In this document: positions 8,144 through 16,365 of the stretch, piece after piece
How positions within the stretch are numbered: position 1 is the first letter of the stretch
Layout of the letters: every line of letters starts with the position of its first letter
Source: Nitratireductor sp.
GTDB lineage: Bacteria; Pseudomonadota; Alphaproteobacteria; Rhizobiales; Rhizobiaceae
Direction: 5' to 3'
Assembly (NCBI RefSeq): GCF_017794765.1
Contig: NZ_CP051236.1
Span: forward strand, 3,370,192-3,434,191
DNA length: 64,000 bases
Notes under the pieces: model-generated
Seen by the model: the letters and a program-made list of their open reading frames with translations, nothing else
What the model was told of the DNA's origin: nothing
Databases searched by the model: none
Position numbers and translations under genes: made by a program

Positions 8144-8431
8144 AGTACTCTCTACCTGAACTCAAGACCCGTCACACAAGCTACTGCGCCGGCTTTAAAA
8201 TTTGCCTAAACACATGGTAAGCATACGGTAACGGACATGAATCCCGCGTTAGGAATTTGTCGCCGATTTGTTTCAAATTGCGTCGACCCCAGTGGCAAAA
8301 CTCCGGAAAACCGCGGCCTGGCTTCCATCGGCGACCGTTAACCTTCGGGCTGGCAGCATGCCGATCCTTGACCTATATTCGCCGCATTGGCATGTAATCG
8401 GCCACGCTCAGAGACAAAGAAGATCAAGCAA
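8144..8431. promoter_or_regulatory. sciP / mnmA divergent intergenic region
   Basis: This holds both leaders. A TTAGGAATTTGT word at 8249-8260 is identical to one at 7105-7116 in the ctrA/fliJ region, and a CGTTAACC word lies at 8336-8343. No gene is apparent. Confidence 0.4.
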
Positions 8432-9613
8432 ATGAACAGCCTCGACCTGCCCGGACGCCCGCAGGACTGCCGAATCGTGGTGGCGATGTCAGGCGGTGTG
8501 GACTCCTCCGTCGTTGCCGGCATCCTCGCCAAACAGGGCTATGACGTCGTTGGCGTCACGCTGCAGCTCTATGATCATGGCGAGGCCGCGCACCGCCCCG
8601 GCTCCTGTTGCGCCGGTCAGGACATTGACGACGCACGTCGTGTGGCCGAGACGCTGGGCATTCCTCACTATGTGCTGAATTACGAGCAGCGCTTTCGCGA
8701 GGCCGTGATCGACCCCTTCGCTCAAAGCTATGTCGCCGGTGAAACGCCGATCCCCTGCGTTTCGTGCAATCAGACCGTGAAATTCGCCGACCTTCTGGAA
8801 ACGGCACGGGACCTTGGCGCCGACGCGCTCGCTACCGGGCACTATATCCGCAGCCGCGCGAATGGTGCCCACCGCGCGCTCACGCGGCCGGTGGATGCTG
8901 ATCGCGACCAGAGCTATTTCCTTTTCGCCACCACTCAGGAGCAGATCGACTATCTGCGTTTCCCGCTGGGCGGACTCTCCAAGCCTGATGTGCGTGCCAT
9001 CGCCGAAGAAATGGGCCTGAGCGTCGCCGCCAAGCAGGACAGCCAGGACATCTGCTTCGTACCACGCGGCAAATATTCGGACATTATCAGCAAGCTGAAG
9101 CCCGAGGCCGCGACGCCGGGTGAGATCGTGCATCTGGACGGGCGCAAACTCGGCCGCCACGACGGCGTGATGCATTACACCATCGGCCAGAGGCGCGGTA
9201 TCGGCGTCGCCACGGGAGAACCGCTCTACGTCGTGCACCTGGATGCCGAGAATGCGCGTGTCATTGTTGGCCCGCGAGAGGCGCTGGAAACGCACAAGGT
9301 GTTCTTGCGGCAGGTGAACTGGCTCGGCGATGGTCCGCTCGACGAATTGCCCGCAGATGGGATGGAGGTCTTTGCCAAGGTTCGTTCGACGCGCCCGCCG
9401 CGCCCTGCCGTGCTGCATCACGCAGACGGCAAGACCTGGGTTGAACTCACCGAGGGCGAAGCCGGCGTCGCTCCCGGACAGGCCTGCGTGCTTTACTCCG
9501 ATGACGGCAATGAGGCCCGCGTCTTTGGTGGTGGCTTCATTGAGCGTTCGGAGAGAGGGCAGGAAGCGGAAGCACAGCTCACGCGTCTGGCAGCAGCCGC
9601 ACCCAGCGCGTAA
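8432..9613 (+). CDS. mnmA: tRNA-specific 2-thiouridylase MnmA
   Basis: A 393-residue enzyme that makes the 2-thio group of uridine 34 in tRNA-Lys, Glu and Gln, using ATP and persulfide sulfur. The PP-loop SGGVDSS (20-26) activates the uridine. The catalytic cysteines fit Cys112 (in CVSCNQ) and Cys208 (in [11 protein letters not shown]). The GHYIR and IGQRRGIG motifs are also present. I take ATG 8432 because homology starts after MNSLDLPG; an in-frame ATG at 8387 would add 15 non-conserved residues. It is a core gene and appears monocistronic. Confidence 0.96.
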   Translation: MNSLDLPGRPQDCRIVVAMSGGVDSSVVAGILAKQGYDVVGVTLQLYDHGEAAHRPGSCCAGQDIDDARRVAETLGIPHYVLNYEQRFREAVIDPFAQSYVAGETPIPCVSCNQTVKFADLLETARDLGADALATGHYIRSRANGAHRALTRPVDADRDQSYFLFATTQEQIDYLRFPLGGLSKPDVRAIAEEMGLSVAAKQDSQDICFVPRGKYSDIISKLKPEAATPGEIVHLDGRKLGRHDGVMHYTIGQRRGIGVATGEPLYVVHLDAENARVIVGPREALETHKVFLRQVNWLGDGPLDELPADGMEVFAKVRSTRPPRPAVLHHADGKTWVELTEGEAGVAPGQACVLYSDDGNEARVFGGGFIERSERGQEAEAQLTRLAAAAPSA

Positions 9614-9720
9614 AGGTCGCCCTGCTCACCCGCGGCAGTCTCAGCCTTCAAAGAGCGGGCGCTTTTGCTGGAAAATCGATGGTCAAGCGGCAGGAAACTC
9701 AGGCTGGCTGACCAGACGCG

Positions 9721-10674
9721 TCAGCCATGCATTACAGAACCGGCCGTCAGAATGCGCAGAACCTCAATGGCCTCTTCGCCCGTTGTGCGCGGCTCGCTTC
9801 TTGTTTCGATACAGTCGAGAAAATGCTGCAGCTCACGCGTCAGCGGCATCCCCTCTTCCACATCCACATAGGTTGGCTCATTGGTGGTGAACGCCCAATG
9901 GCCGCTGTCCTGCCAGACTGCATGGCGATAGACGGCGAGCTTGCGCCCCCATGGCTCCACATCATCGAACACCGCCATCGCCTTGTCGCCGACAACCGTC
10001 AGGCGGCGCTCACGATAGGGGTTGAGCCGCGAGGTGAAGAGGTGGCTGCGCAGACCGCCAGGAAAGCGCATGTGGAGATGCGCGAAATCGCTCAGGTGAT
10101 CGAGGAGCGCCGCGCCCTCGCCGCGCACTTCTTCGGGAGCCGCTCCCGTCAGCGCCAGGATCATCGACAGATCGTGTGGGGCAAGATCCCACAGGGCGTC
10201 GTTCTCGGTGTGAAACTTGCCAAGCCCCAGCCGGTGGGAATGGATATAGCGGATCTCACCAAGGTCGCCCTGGTCGATCAGCGACTTCAGTTTCTCGAAA
10301 GCCGGATGAAAGCGCAGCACATGGCCAACCATGATGATGCGCCCTGTTTCACGCGCCACGGAAACCGAGCGCTCGGCATCCTCGACAGTCAGTGCTATGG
10401 GTTTTTCAACCAGAACATCCTTGCCCGAACGCATGGCACGGATGGCGTATTCGGCGTGAAACTGCGGCGGCAGAGCCAGCACGATCGCATCGATCTCGGC
10501 ATGCTCGAAGAGTGCGTCGGGTGAGATCGCCACGCATTCATGTTCACTGGCAAAGCCTTCAGCCCGCGCCTCATTGGCATCAGACACGGCAGCCAGCACT
10601 CCCAGAGACTTAAGCGTGCGAATGTGGTTCGAGCCCCAATAGCCACATCCGAGTACGGCAATACGCGGTTTCAT
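9721..10674 (-). CDS. Gfo/Idh/MocA family NAD(P)-dependent oxidoreductase
   Basis: A 317-residue dehydrogenase of the Gfo/Idh/MocA family. The nucleotide-binding motif LGCGYWGSNHIRT is at residues 6-18, the family signature EKPIALT near 95-101, and a DLAPHDLSM motif places the catalytic His-Asp region mid-protein. These enzymes oxidise or reduce sugar hydroxyls, often UDP-sugars, in polysaccharide or inositol metabolism. The start MKPRIAV at 10674 is chosen over an upstream ATG at 10710. No glycosyltransferase or nucleotide-sugar gene flanks it, so the substrate is unknown. Convergent with mnmA. Confidence 0.78.
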   Translation of the reverse strand: MKPRIAVLGCGYWGSNHIRTLKSLGVLAAVSDANEARAEGFASEHECVAISPDALFEHAEIDAIVLALPPQFHAEYAIRAMRSGKDVLVEKPIALTVEDAERSVSVARETGRIIMVGHVLRFHPAFEKLKSLIDQGDLGEIRYIHSHRLGLGKFHTENDALWDLAPHDLSMILALTGAAPEEVRGEGAALLDHLSDFAHLHMRFPGGLRSHLFTSRLNPYRERRLTVVGDKAMAVFDDVEPWGRKLAVYRHAVWQDSGHWAFTTNEPTYVDVEEGMPLTRELQHFLDCIETRSEPRTTGEEAIEVLRILTAGSVMHG

Positions 10675-10816
10675 AAAATCCTTCGCCCAAGATTTTGGCG
10701 CAGAAAACACATACAGACGCGGCCCTCGCGACTCAACCCTGCCCGTGAAATCCCGCCGATTTCTTCAGGGAAATCGTAAGCCTGGACAAATTCCCCCAAG
10801 AAACGGTGAAGCCCGC

Positions 10817-10845
10817 TTGACACGACAGACACCGCCCCCTTATAT
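10817..10845 (+). promoter_or_regulatory. Sigma-70-type promoter of tRNA-Met
   Basis: TTGACA at 10817-10822, then 17 bases, then TTATAT at 10840-10845. This is close to the housekeeping consensus and lies about 60 bases before the tRNA. Confidence 0.7.
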
Positions 10846-10903
10846 CCGCGCGTCTTCGTGAGGCACCGAACCGGTTTTGAAACGGTTTCCCCGGCCTCCA
10901 GGC

Positions 10904-10980
10904 GGCGGAGTAGCTCAGTCGGTTAGAGCAGAGGAATCATAATCCTTGTGTCGGGGGTTCGAATCCCTCCTCCGCTACCA
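10904..10980 (+). tRNA. tRNA-Met (anticodon CAT), elongator type
   Basis: A 77-base cloverleaf including an encoded CCA. The acceptor arm pairs GGCGGAG with CTCCGCT (one G-T), discriminator A. The D arm is GCTC...GAGC. The anticodon arm GAGGA / TCCTT encloses ATCATAA with anticodon CAT. The T arm is GGGGG-TTCGAAT-CCCTC. The sequence closely matches the alphaproteobacterial elongator tRNA-Met. An Ile2 (lysidine) tRNA also has a CAT anticodon, but its body differs. Confidence 0.92.
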
Positions 10981-11093
10981 ACGTTCCCCCCGAACCCGAT
11001 CTAGGTGTGCTTTACGTCCAAGGCGGCCTACCGCTACCATCACTCACAAGCCCTTTCGGATAGACAACCGGTGTCCCGCTCCCTCGTGCAGGA

Positions 11094-11501
11094 CTAGAGC
11101 CTTTCGGCAAGCCGAAGCGTCACCATGTAGCCGGCCCAGGCTGACGCGCCCGTCAGTGCAGTCCCCCACGCCATATCGACGATGGTTACCGCCACGGACC
11201 AGTTTTTCACCGTTGCCAGATTGGTCATGTCATAGGTTCCGTAGGCGATCAGACCAAGAAGCGCACCGGCGATAAGAGCACTGGTTGCCGTGCCGTTGCC
11301 AAGGGCGGGGGCGACGGCGAAGTAGACGATGCCCGCCACGTATACGCAGTAGAAAAGCCCGGCGGCGGCAAGGTTTGGCTGATCAAGAAGCAAGTGCCCC
11401 ATCCGATCGCGGTAGAAGCCCGTAGCCACACGCGACAGCCAGACATAATCCAGCCCGAAGAAGACCATGGCCGTGGCGAGATATGCGATGATGTAGGTCA
11501 T
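11094..11501 (-). CDS. DUF2177 four-helix membrane protein
   Basis: A 135-residue DUF2177 membrane protein with about four hydrophobic helices. The family features FFGLDYVWLSRV near the N-terminus, and AYGTYDMTNLATVKNWS and DMAWGTALTG toward the C-terminus, are present. Function is not established. It follows chrR on the same strand by 33 bases, so it is probably cotranscribed with rpoE-chrR. The family is commonly seen beside COG2907/DUF1365/methyltransferase genes, as here, which suggests a membrane-lipid link. Confidence 0.75.
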   Translation of the reverse strand: MTYIIAYLATAMVFFGLDYVWLSRVATGFYRDRMGHLLLDQPNLAAAGLFYCVYVAGIVYFAVAPALGNGTATSALIAGALLGLIAYGTYDMTNLATVKNWSVAVTIVDMAWGTALTGASAWAGYMVTLRLAERL

Positions 11502-11534
11502 TGAATGCTCCGATACCTGGAAAGTCGCGCGCGA

Positions 11535-12209
11535 TCAGATTCCGAGGATCGGCTGAACGGCGCGCACCAGCCAGCTGCGAAATTTCAAGGGGGCGTCTGT
11601 GACGGCAAGGCAAATGCAATCCTCGCCTTCCGTCGCCACCGGCTGATGCTGCAGAGCCTCGTCCGCCTCTTCCAGATCGCCCCGTGCGAATAACGCGTCG
11701 CCGTCGTAAAAACTGCCGGAAAGAACGAGCGTTAACTCCCGCCCCCGATGCCCGTGCTCCGGCACCGGCTTGCCCGCTGGAATGCGCAGCAAGCGGACCC
11801 TTGTGCTTTTGTCCTCCACCGCAATGGGCAGGTGGTAGGCCCCGCGACCGAGCGGTCGCCATTTCACCGAATCCACGTCACCCCCCACATAAGAACGCAA
11901 AGGTTCCGGCAGGACGATAGAGAGGGCGCTCTCCGGATTGCGGCTTGACGGGGGTGTCTCGCCTTGCGCCTTTGCGCTCTCCAGCCGCTGTTTGAGGGCC
12001 TTCCAGCTGCGATCCTCATCGGGCAGCGAAGATTGAGGCGCAAGGTCGCTTACCAAAGCTCCACCCGCCATTTCCATCAGCGCAAGGCGGCGCCTGCTCT
12101 GTGGACACAAAGCAAGATGGGTGGCAATCGCGATGCGCCAGCCTTCCGAAAGCACGCCGGTGGCATAGTCGAGAAGAAGCTCATCGCTTACCTGATGCTG
12201 AATGGTCAT
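11535..12209 (-). CDS. chrR: ChrR-type cupin anti-sigma factor, zinc site altered
   Basis: A 224-residue anti-sigma factor of the ChrR family. The N-terminal anti-sigma domain should hold RpoE inactive through a zinc site (His, His, Cys, Cys). Here His5, His31 and Cys35 are present, but the fourth ligand position is Ser38 (HLALCPQS). The C-terminal cupin domain keeps the metal set HGHRGRE plus a later His, needed in Rhodobacter sphaeroides ChrR for the response to singlet oxygen. The start codon overlaps the rpoE stop as ATGA, so the two are translated as a coupled pair. Family certain; the effect of Ser38 unknown. Confidence 0.88.
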   Translation of the reverse strand: MTIQHQVSDELLLDYATGVLSEGWRIAIATHLALCPQSRRRLALMEMAGGALVSDLAPQSSLPDEDRSWKALKQRLESAKAQGETPPSSRNPESALSIVLPEPLRSYVGGDVDSVKWRPLGRGAYHLPIAVEDKSTRVRLLRIPAGKPVPEHGHRGRELTLVLSGSFYDGDALFARGDLEEADEALQHQPVATEGEDCICLAVTDAPLKFRSWLVRAVQPILGI

Positions 12210-12775
12210 GGCCGGTCTCCCAGCGCCGCGCGCAATTTTGAAAAGGCAAGCCGAATGCGCGATTTCACCGTGCCCAGCGGCAGCCCGAGACGTTCCGCGA
12301 TCTCGCTATGCGAAACCTCCTCGAAGAAGGCCAGTTTCAGAAGGTCGTGCTGCTCGGGAGGAAGGCCGGTCAAGGCGATATGCAGACGTTGTTCTTCGTC
12401 TTGTGTTTCGACCGCATCATCGGCTGCAGGCTCTGCTTCCGGCACAAATGCGGGATCGTTGGGATCGAAGTCCGGTTGCCGGCTGCGGCGGTAGCTATCG
12501 ATGCGCAAGTTGCGGGCGATGGTGAATATCCAGGCACTGGGTGAGCCTTTTGCCGCGTCGAACTGCGCGGCCTTGCGCCAGATCGTTACCATTGTTTCCT
12601 GCATCAGTTCTTCCGAGACCTGCGGGTCGCGCACACGCTGCAACATGAAGGCGCGCACCCGAGGTGCGTAGGCACGAAAGATCTGTTCGAAGGCTTCCAT
12701 ATCGCCGCTCGCGCCAACGCGGACGATCAAACGTGCAACATCGTCTTGAGGCGCTGGTCTGGAGATATCTTTCAT
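12206..12775 (-). CDS. rpoE: ECF sigma factor RpoE (ECF11, ChrR partner)
   Basis: A 189-residue extracytoplasmic-function sigma factor. Region 2 contains FEQIFRAYAPRVRAFML and SEELMQETMVTIWRKA; region 4 contains SHSEIAERLGLPLGTVKSR. The partner gene chrR overlaps by ATGA. This group responds to singlet oxygen and organic peroxides in R. sphaeroides and relatives. I start at ATG 12775 (MKDISRP); the upstream in-frame extension to 12922 has no similarity and contains the promoter. The promoter at 12883-12912 matches the target of this sigma class, so autoregulation is likely. Confidence 0.9.
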   Translation of the reverse strand: MKDISRPAPQDDVARLIVRVGASGDMEAFEQIFRAYAPRVRAFMLQRVRDPQVSEELMQETMVTIWRKAAQFDAAKGSPSAWIFTIARNLRIDSYRRSRQPDFDPNDPAFVPEAEPAADDAVETQDEEQRLHIALTGLPPEQHDLLKLAFFEEVSHSEIAERLGLPLGTVKSRIRLAFSKLRAALGDRP

Positions 12776-12882
12776 CAAGCCCCGCAACACCGCTGTGTGA
12801 TGCCGTGTGGCATGCACGACACCAAACGCTGGAAGCGCCTGTCTGGCAGGCAATGTCGGGCATAGATCGAGATTCATACCCT

Positions 12883-12912
12883 GAGTTACGACAGTTAGAG
12901 CATTCCGGATCA
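12883..12912 (-). promoter_or_regulatory. RpoE (ECF11)-type autoregulatory promoter
   Basis: Reading the minus strand: TGATCC at 12912-12907, an 18-base spacer, then TAACTC at 12888-12883. The R. sphaeroides RpoE consensus is TGATCC-N18-TAA(G/N)TA, so the -35, spacing and TAA core match. It lies about 108 bases upstream of the chosen rpoE start. Confidence 0.7.
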
Positions 12913-12981
12913 CAACAAGCAAAATTTTTTGATGCAGGGAGATCCAAATGGGCTCCGTGTCCGTAGACCTTCATAACATTC

Positions 12982-14346
12982 ATGGAGGGCTTCCCGTTGC
13001 TGACAAAAAAACACAGGCCGACTGACAGTCGCGTGGCGGTTATCGGCAGCGGCATTTCCGGGCTTTCGGCTGCCTGGCTCATTTCCCGCTCTCGCCAGGT
13101 CACCCTTTATGAAGCGGACGCGCGACCAGGCGGACACGCGAATTCGGTAGATGTAATCACCCCGCGGGGGCCCACGGCGGTCGATACGGGGTTCATCGTC
13201 TACAATGACCGCAATTATCCTGAGCTCGTCTCCCTTTTTGAGCATCTTGGCGTTTCCTCCCAGCCCTCAGACATGTCCTTTGCGGCGTCGCTGGATGGCG
13301 GCCGGTTCGAATACTCCGGATCCGGGCTCAAAGGGTTGCTTGGTCAGAAAGCAAATGTCCTGCGTCCGGTCTTCTGGCGGATGATCGCCGACATAATCCA
13401 CTTCTACCGGACGGCCCCATCCATTCTGATCGAACGCGGCAATACGGACGAAACGCTCGGCTCATTTCTTGTACGCGCGGGTTATAGCGACAGCTTCATC
13501 AACAACCACCTTCTTCCCATGGGCGCAGCGATCTGGTCGACCACGGCCGCGCAGATGCGTGATTACCCACTCCGCGCCTTTATCGGATTTTTCGAGCGAC
13601 ACGGGCTTCTGACACTCACCAACCGGCCGCAATGGCGCACCGTCACGGGCGGCAGCCGCACTTATGTCGAGCGGCTCCTGAAGAATTTTGAAGGAGAAGT
13701 GCGCCTTGCCTCCCCCGTGACAAATGTACGACGCCGGGATCACGGGGTAGAGGTAACCGACGCAACTGGGCATACTGACACATTTGACGACATCGTGATT
13801 GCCACTCACGCGGATCAGGCGCTTCGCATGCTCGAAGACCCAAGTGAGGATGAATACCAGCTCCTTGGTGAATTCGCTTACACGCCCAATGAGGCAGTGC
13901 TGCACCGGCACACTGGACTTATGCCGAAGCGTCGCAGCGTCTGGTCGAGTTGGAATTACATCGAGGCGGCGCGCCAGCCCGGAGAACGACAGCTCTGTGT
14001 CACCTACTGGATGAACCGCTTGCAGAATCTCGATCCGGTCCATCCGCTCTTCGTGACGCTTAACCCAGTCTATGCGGTTCCCGAGCAAGATCAGATTGCC
14101 GCCTTTTCCTACACACACCCCCTCTTCGATACGAAAGCGCTCACGGCACAGAAGCAGCTTTGGCGGCTTCAGGGCGTCCGCGGAACCTGGTTCTGCGGTG
14201 CCTATTTCGGCAGCGGGTTTCATGAAGACGGCATCCGCTCGGGCCTTAGCGCGGCAGAACAACTGGCCGGCGTTTCTCCGCCCTGGAGAGGCAATCGGCA
14301 AGACCAGCCGCTGCCGGTCAGTCAGGACGTTGTCGCGGCAGAATGA
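12982..14346 (+). CDS. COG2907 FAD-dependent oxidoreductase (amine-oxidase fold)
   Basis: A 454-residue flavoprotein of the NAD(P)/FAD-binding amine-oxidase-like family (COG2907). The dinucleotide motif VIGSGISGLSAAWLI is near residues 18-32, followed by LYEADARPGGHANSVD and DTGFIVYNDRNYPEL, typical of this group. The C-terminal FAD segment includes GTWFCGAYFGSGFHEDG. Members of this block (COG2907, DUF1365, CFA-like methyltransferase) are regularly found with RpoE-ChrR or photolyase genes. In R. sphaeroides such genes have been tied to furan fatty acid formation on phospholipid chains. I do not assign a single step. It overlaps the next gene by ATGA. Confidence 0.82.
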   Translation: MEGFPLLTKKHRPTDSRVAVIGSGISGLSAAWLISRSRQVTLYEADARPGGHANSVDVITPRGPTAVDTGFIVYNDRNYPELVSLFEHLGVSSQPSDMSFAASLDGGRFEYSGSGLKGLLGQKANVLRPVFWRMIADIIHFYRTAPSILIERGNTDETLGSFLVRAGYSDSFINNHLLPMGAAIWSTTAAQMRDYPLRAFIGFFERHGLLTLTNRPQWRTVTGGSRTYVERLLKNFEGEVRLASPVTNVRRRDHGVEVTDATGHTDTFDDIVIATHADQALRMLEDPSEDEYQLLGEFAYTPNEAVLHRHTGLMPKRRSVWSSWNYIEAARQPGERQLCVTYWMNRLQNLDPVHPLFVTLNPVYAVPEQDQIAAFSYTHPLFDTKALTAQKQLWRLQGVRGTWFCGAYFGSGFHEDGIRSGLSAAEQLAGVSPPWRGNRQDQPLPVSQDVVAAE

Positions 14347-15149
14347 GCTGGGTTTCCACCATATATTCCGGAAAGGTCGTCCACCGGCGTCACCGGCCCA
14401 CGGCACACCATTTGAGCTACCGGGTGTTCGCCCTCTATCTCGATCTCGATGAATTGCCTTGTCTGTCGGAACGCTTGCGGCTGTTCAGCTATAATCGTGC
14501 CGGGGTGTTCTCCTTCCACGACACGGATCACGGCAATGGCGTTCCGGGCGGGTTGCGCCACTGGGTCGATGCGCAGATTGAAAAGGCCGGCCTCGATGCC
14601 AGGACAATGCGGGTGGGCCTGCTGTGCTATCCAAGGATGTTTGGGTACGTCTTCAATCCTCTGTCCGTGTATTTCTGCAGGGATGAAGAAGGCAATGTGC
14701 GTCTCATACTGTACGAGGTGTGCAACACCTTCGGCGAACGGCACACCTATGTGATTCCCGTGGAGAATATGGCTCCGAAGGGCATTCGCCATGCCTGCGA
14801 CAAGGCACTTTACGTGTCACCCTTCCTGTCAATGAAGTGCCGGTACAACTTCCGCATCCTGCCCCCCACGGAGGATGTGTTGGTCGCAATCAACGAGACA
14901 GAGGAAGACGCACCGGTGCTGCACGCCTCCTTTGCAGGACAACGTCGGGACTTGACTGACCGGGCGTTGCTGGGACTCCTTTTAAGCCATCCACTGATGA
15001 CACTTAAAATCACCGGTGCAATCCATCTCGAGGCGGCACGCCTCTGGCTGAAAAAGATCCCCTTCCACAGGCACACGCCTTCCCCACACCGGGTCACGCA
15101 GACCCTGGTCAAACCCGATCAAAAGGCAGATCCTCATGAGTCATATTGA
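14343..15149 (+). CDS. DUF1365 family protein
   Basis: A 268-residue DUF1365 protein. Family features seen are the N-terminal YSGKVVHRRHRPTAHHLSYR (His-rich), FSYNRAGVFSFHDTDHG, GYVFNPLSVYFCRDEEG, and YEVCNTFGERHTY in the middle, followed by KALYVSPFLSM. No transmembrane helix is obvious. The biochemical activity of the family is unknown. It is coupled by overlaps with the flavoprotein gene upstream (ATGA) and the methyltransferase gene downstream (14 bases), so the three products probably work on the same lipid substrate. Confidence 0.82.
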   Translation: MSWVSTIYSGKVVHRRHRPTAHHLSYRVFALYLDLDELPCLSERLRLFSYNRAGVFSFHDTDHGNGVPGGLRHWVDAQIEKAGLDARTMRVGLLCYPRMFGYVFNPLSVYFCRDEEGNVRLILYEVCNTFGERHTYVIPVENMAPKGIRHACDKALYVSPFLSMKCRYNFRILPPTEDVLVAINETEEDAPVLHASFAGQRRDLTDRALLGLLLSHPLMTLKITGAIHLEAARLWLKKIPFHRHTPSPHRVTQTLVKPDQKADPHESY

Positions 15150-16347
15150 ACATGCCTCCAGGCTAAACGCCCAGTCATCGAGCCCCCTGTGGCAGCGCAT
15201 AGTCTGTCGCTGGGCGGATGCCATCGATTACGGTCAGATCACTCTGCGTTTCCCCGACGGCGGGCGTCACACAGCCGCCGGGACACAGCCAGGCCCAGCC
15301 GCCGTGCTTCGCTTCAAGAACGGACGGGCTTTTATGCAGATCCTGACAGGAGGCAGCAACGGTTTTGCACGGGCCTTTCTCGACGGCCACGTCGAAACGC
15401 CCGACCTGGACGCCGTCCTCGAATTGGCTCTGGCTAACGAAACACGCTGGCGTGCCGTGTTGGAGAGTTCCTCTCTGATGTCCAAGCTGGACGTGCTGAG
15501 GCATCGCCTTCGTCGCAACTCGCGCGCGGGGAGCAGGCGCAACATCGCCTTCCATTACGATCTCGGCAACGAATTCTACAGCCACTGGCTCGACAGGAGC
15601 ATGACCTATTCGTCAGCGGTCTTCAGCTCGCAAACACAGAGCCTGGAGGACGCCCAGGCTGCCAAATACGATCGCATCATCGATCGCCTGAAGATCGGGC
15701 CCGACGATCATGTTCTCGAGATCGGCTGCGGCTGGGGAGGCTTCGCTGAACATGCAATTCGCAAGACGGGTTGCCGTGTGACCGGACTGACACTGTCGCG
15801 CGAGCAGGCCAATTTTACCCGGGAAAGGCTTGCGCAAGCTGGATTGTCCGACAGGTCCGAAACCCGTCTGCAAGACTATCGCGATTGCCGCGGCACCTTC
15901 TCCAAGATTGTCTCCATCGAAATGTTTGAAGCCGTCGGCGAGGAGAACTGGCCTCTCTATTTCGATCGGATCCGCGCCCTCCTGGCACCGGGTGCGCGTG
16001 CTCTTATCCAGGTGATCACGGTGGATGAAAGCCGCTTTGAGATCTATCGACGGAAGGCGGATTTCATCCAGACCTATATTTTTCCCGGTGGCATGCTCCC
16101 GTCCCAACGCGCCTTCGAAGATGCCGCTTTCAACGCCGGCCTCACACTCGCTGACCGATATTGTTTCGGGAAGGATTACGCCCGTACATTGACCGAATGG
16201 GAAGCGCGCTTCGCACGAGGGTGGGAGGCCATTTCGTCACTCGGATTCGACGAGCGCTTTCGCCGCATGTGGCTTTACTATCTAGCCTATTGCCGGGCAG
16301 GCTTCCGCAACGGCCGTATCGATGTGGTTCAATACGAGCTTGCATAA
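15136..16347 (+). CDS. Cyclopropane-fatty-acid-synthase-like SAM methyltransferase
   Basis: A 403-residue enzyme of the CFA synthase family that transfers a methyl from S-adenosylmethionine to the double bond of a phospholipid acyl chain. Visible are NIAFHYDLGNEFYSHWLD, MTYSSAVF, the SAM motif VLEIGCGWGGFAEHA, IEMFEAVGEENW and YIFPGGMLPS. CFA-family members in this gene context may make methylated or furan fatty acids rather than cyclopropanes. It is the third gene of an operon with COG2907 and DUF1365 genes and is convergent with an SDR. Methyltransferase class certain; product inferred. Confidence 0.86.
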   Translation: MSHIEHASRLNAQSSSPLWQRIVCRWADAIDYGQITLRFPDGGRHTAAGTQPGPAAVLRFKNGRAFMQILTGGSNGFARAFLDGHVETPDLDAVLELALANETRWRAVLESSSLMSKLDVLRHRLRRNSRAGSRRNIAFHYDLGNEFYSHWLDRSMTYSSAVFSSQTQSLEDAQAAKYDRIIDRLKIGPDDHVLEIGCGWGGFAEHAIRKTGCRVTGLTLSREQANFTRERLAQAGLSDRSETRLQDYRDCRGTFSKIVSIEMFEAVGEENWPLYFDRIRALLAPGARALIQVITVDESRFEIYRRKADFIQTYIFPGGMLPSQRAFEDAAFNAGLTLADRYCFGKDYARTLTEWEARFARGWEAISSLGFDERFRRMWLYYLAYCRAGFRNGRIDVVQYELA

Positions 16348-16365
16348 CCTGCCACAGTGAGAGGA

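Noticed and set aside
10868-10890. Inverted repeat aaccggttttgaaacggttt before tRNA-Met
   Set aside because: The arms are short and imperfect and lie between promoter and tRNA; I see no reason to call it more than leader sequence.
10904-10980. tRNA-Ile2 (CAT, lysidine-modified)
   Set aside because: The anticodon is compatible, but the acceptor, D-arm and variable-loop sequence match alphaproteobacterial elongator tRNA-Met.
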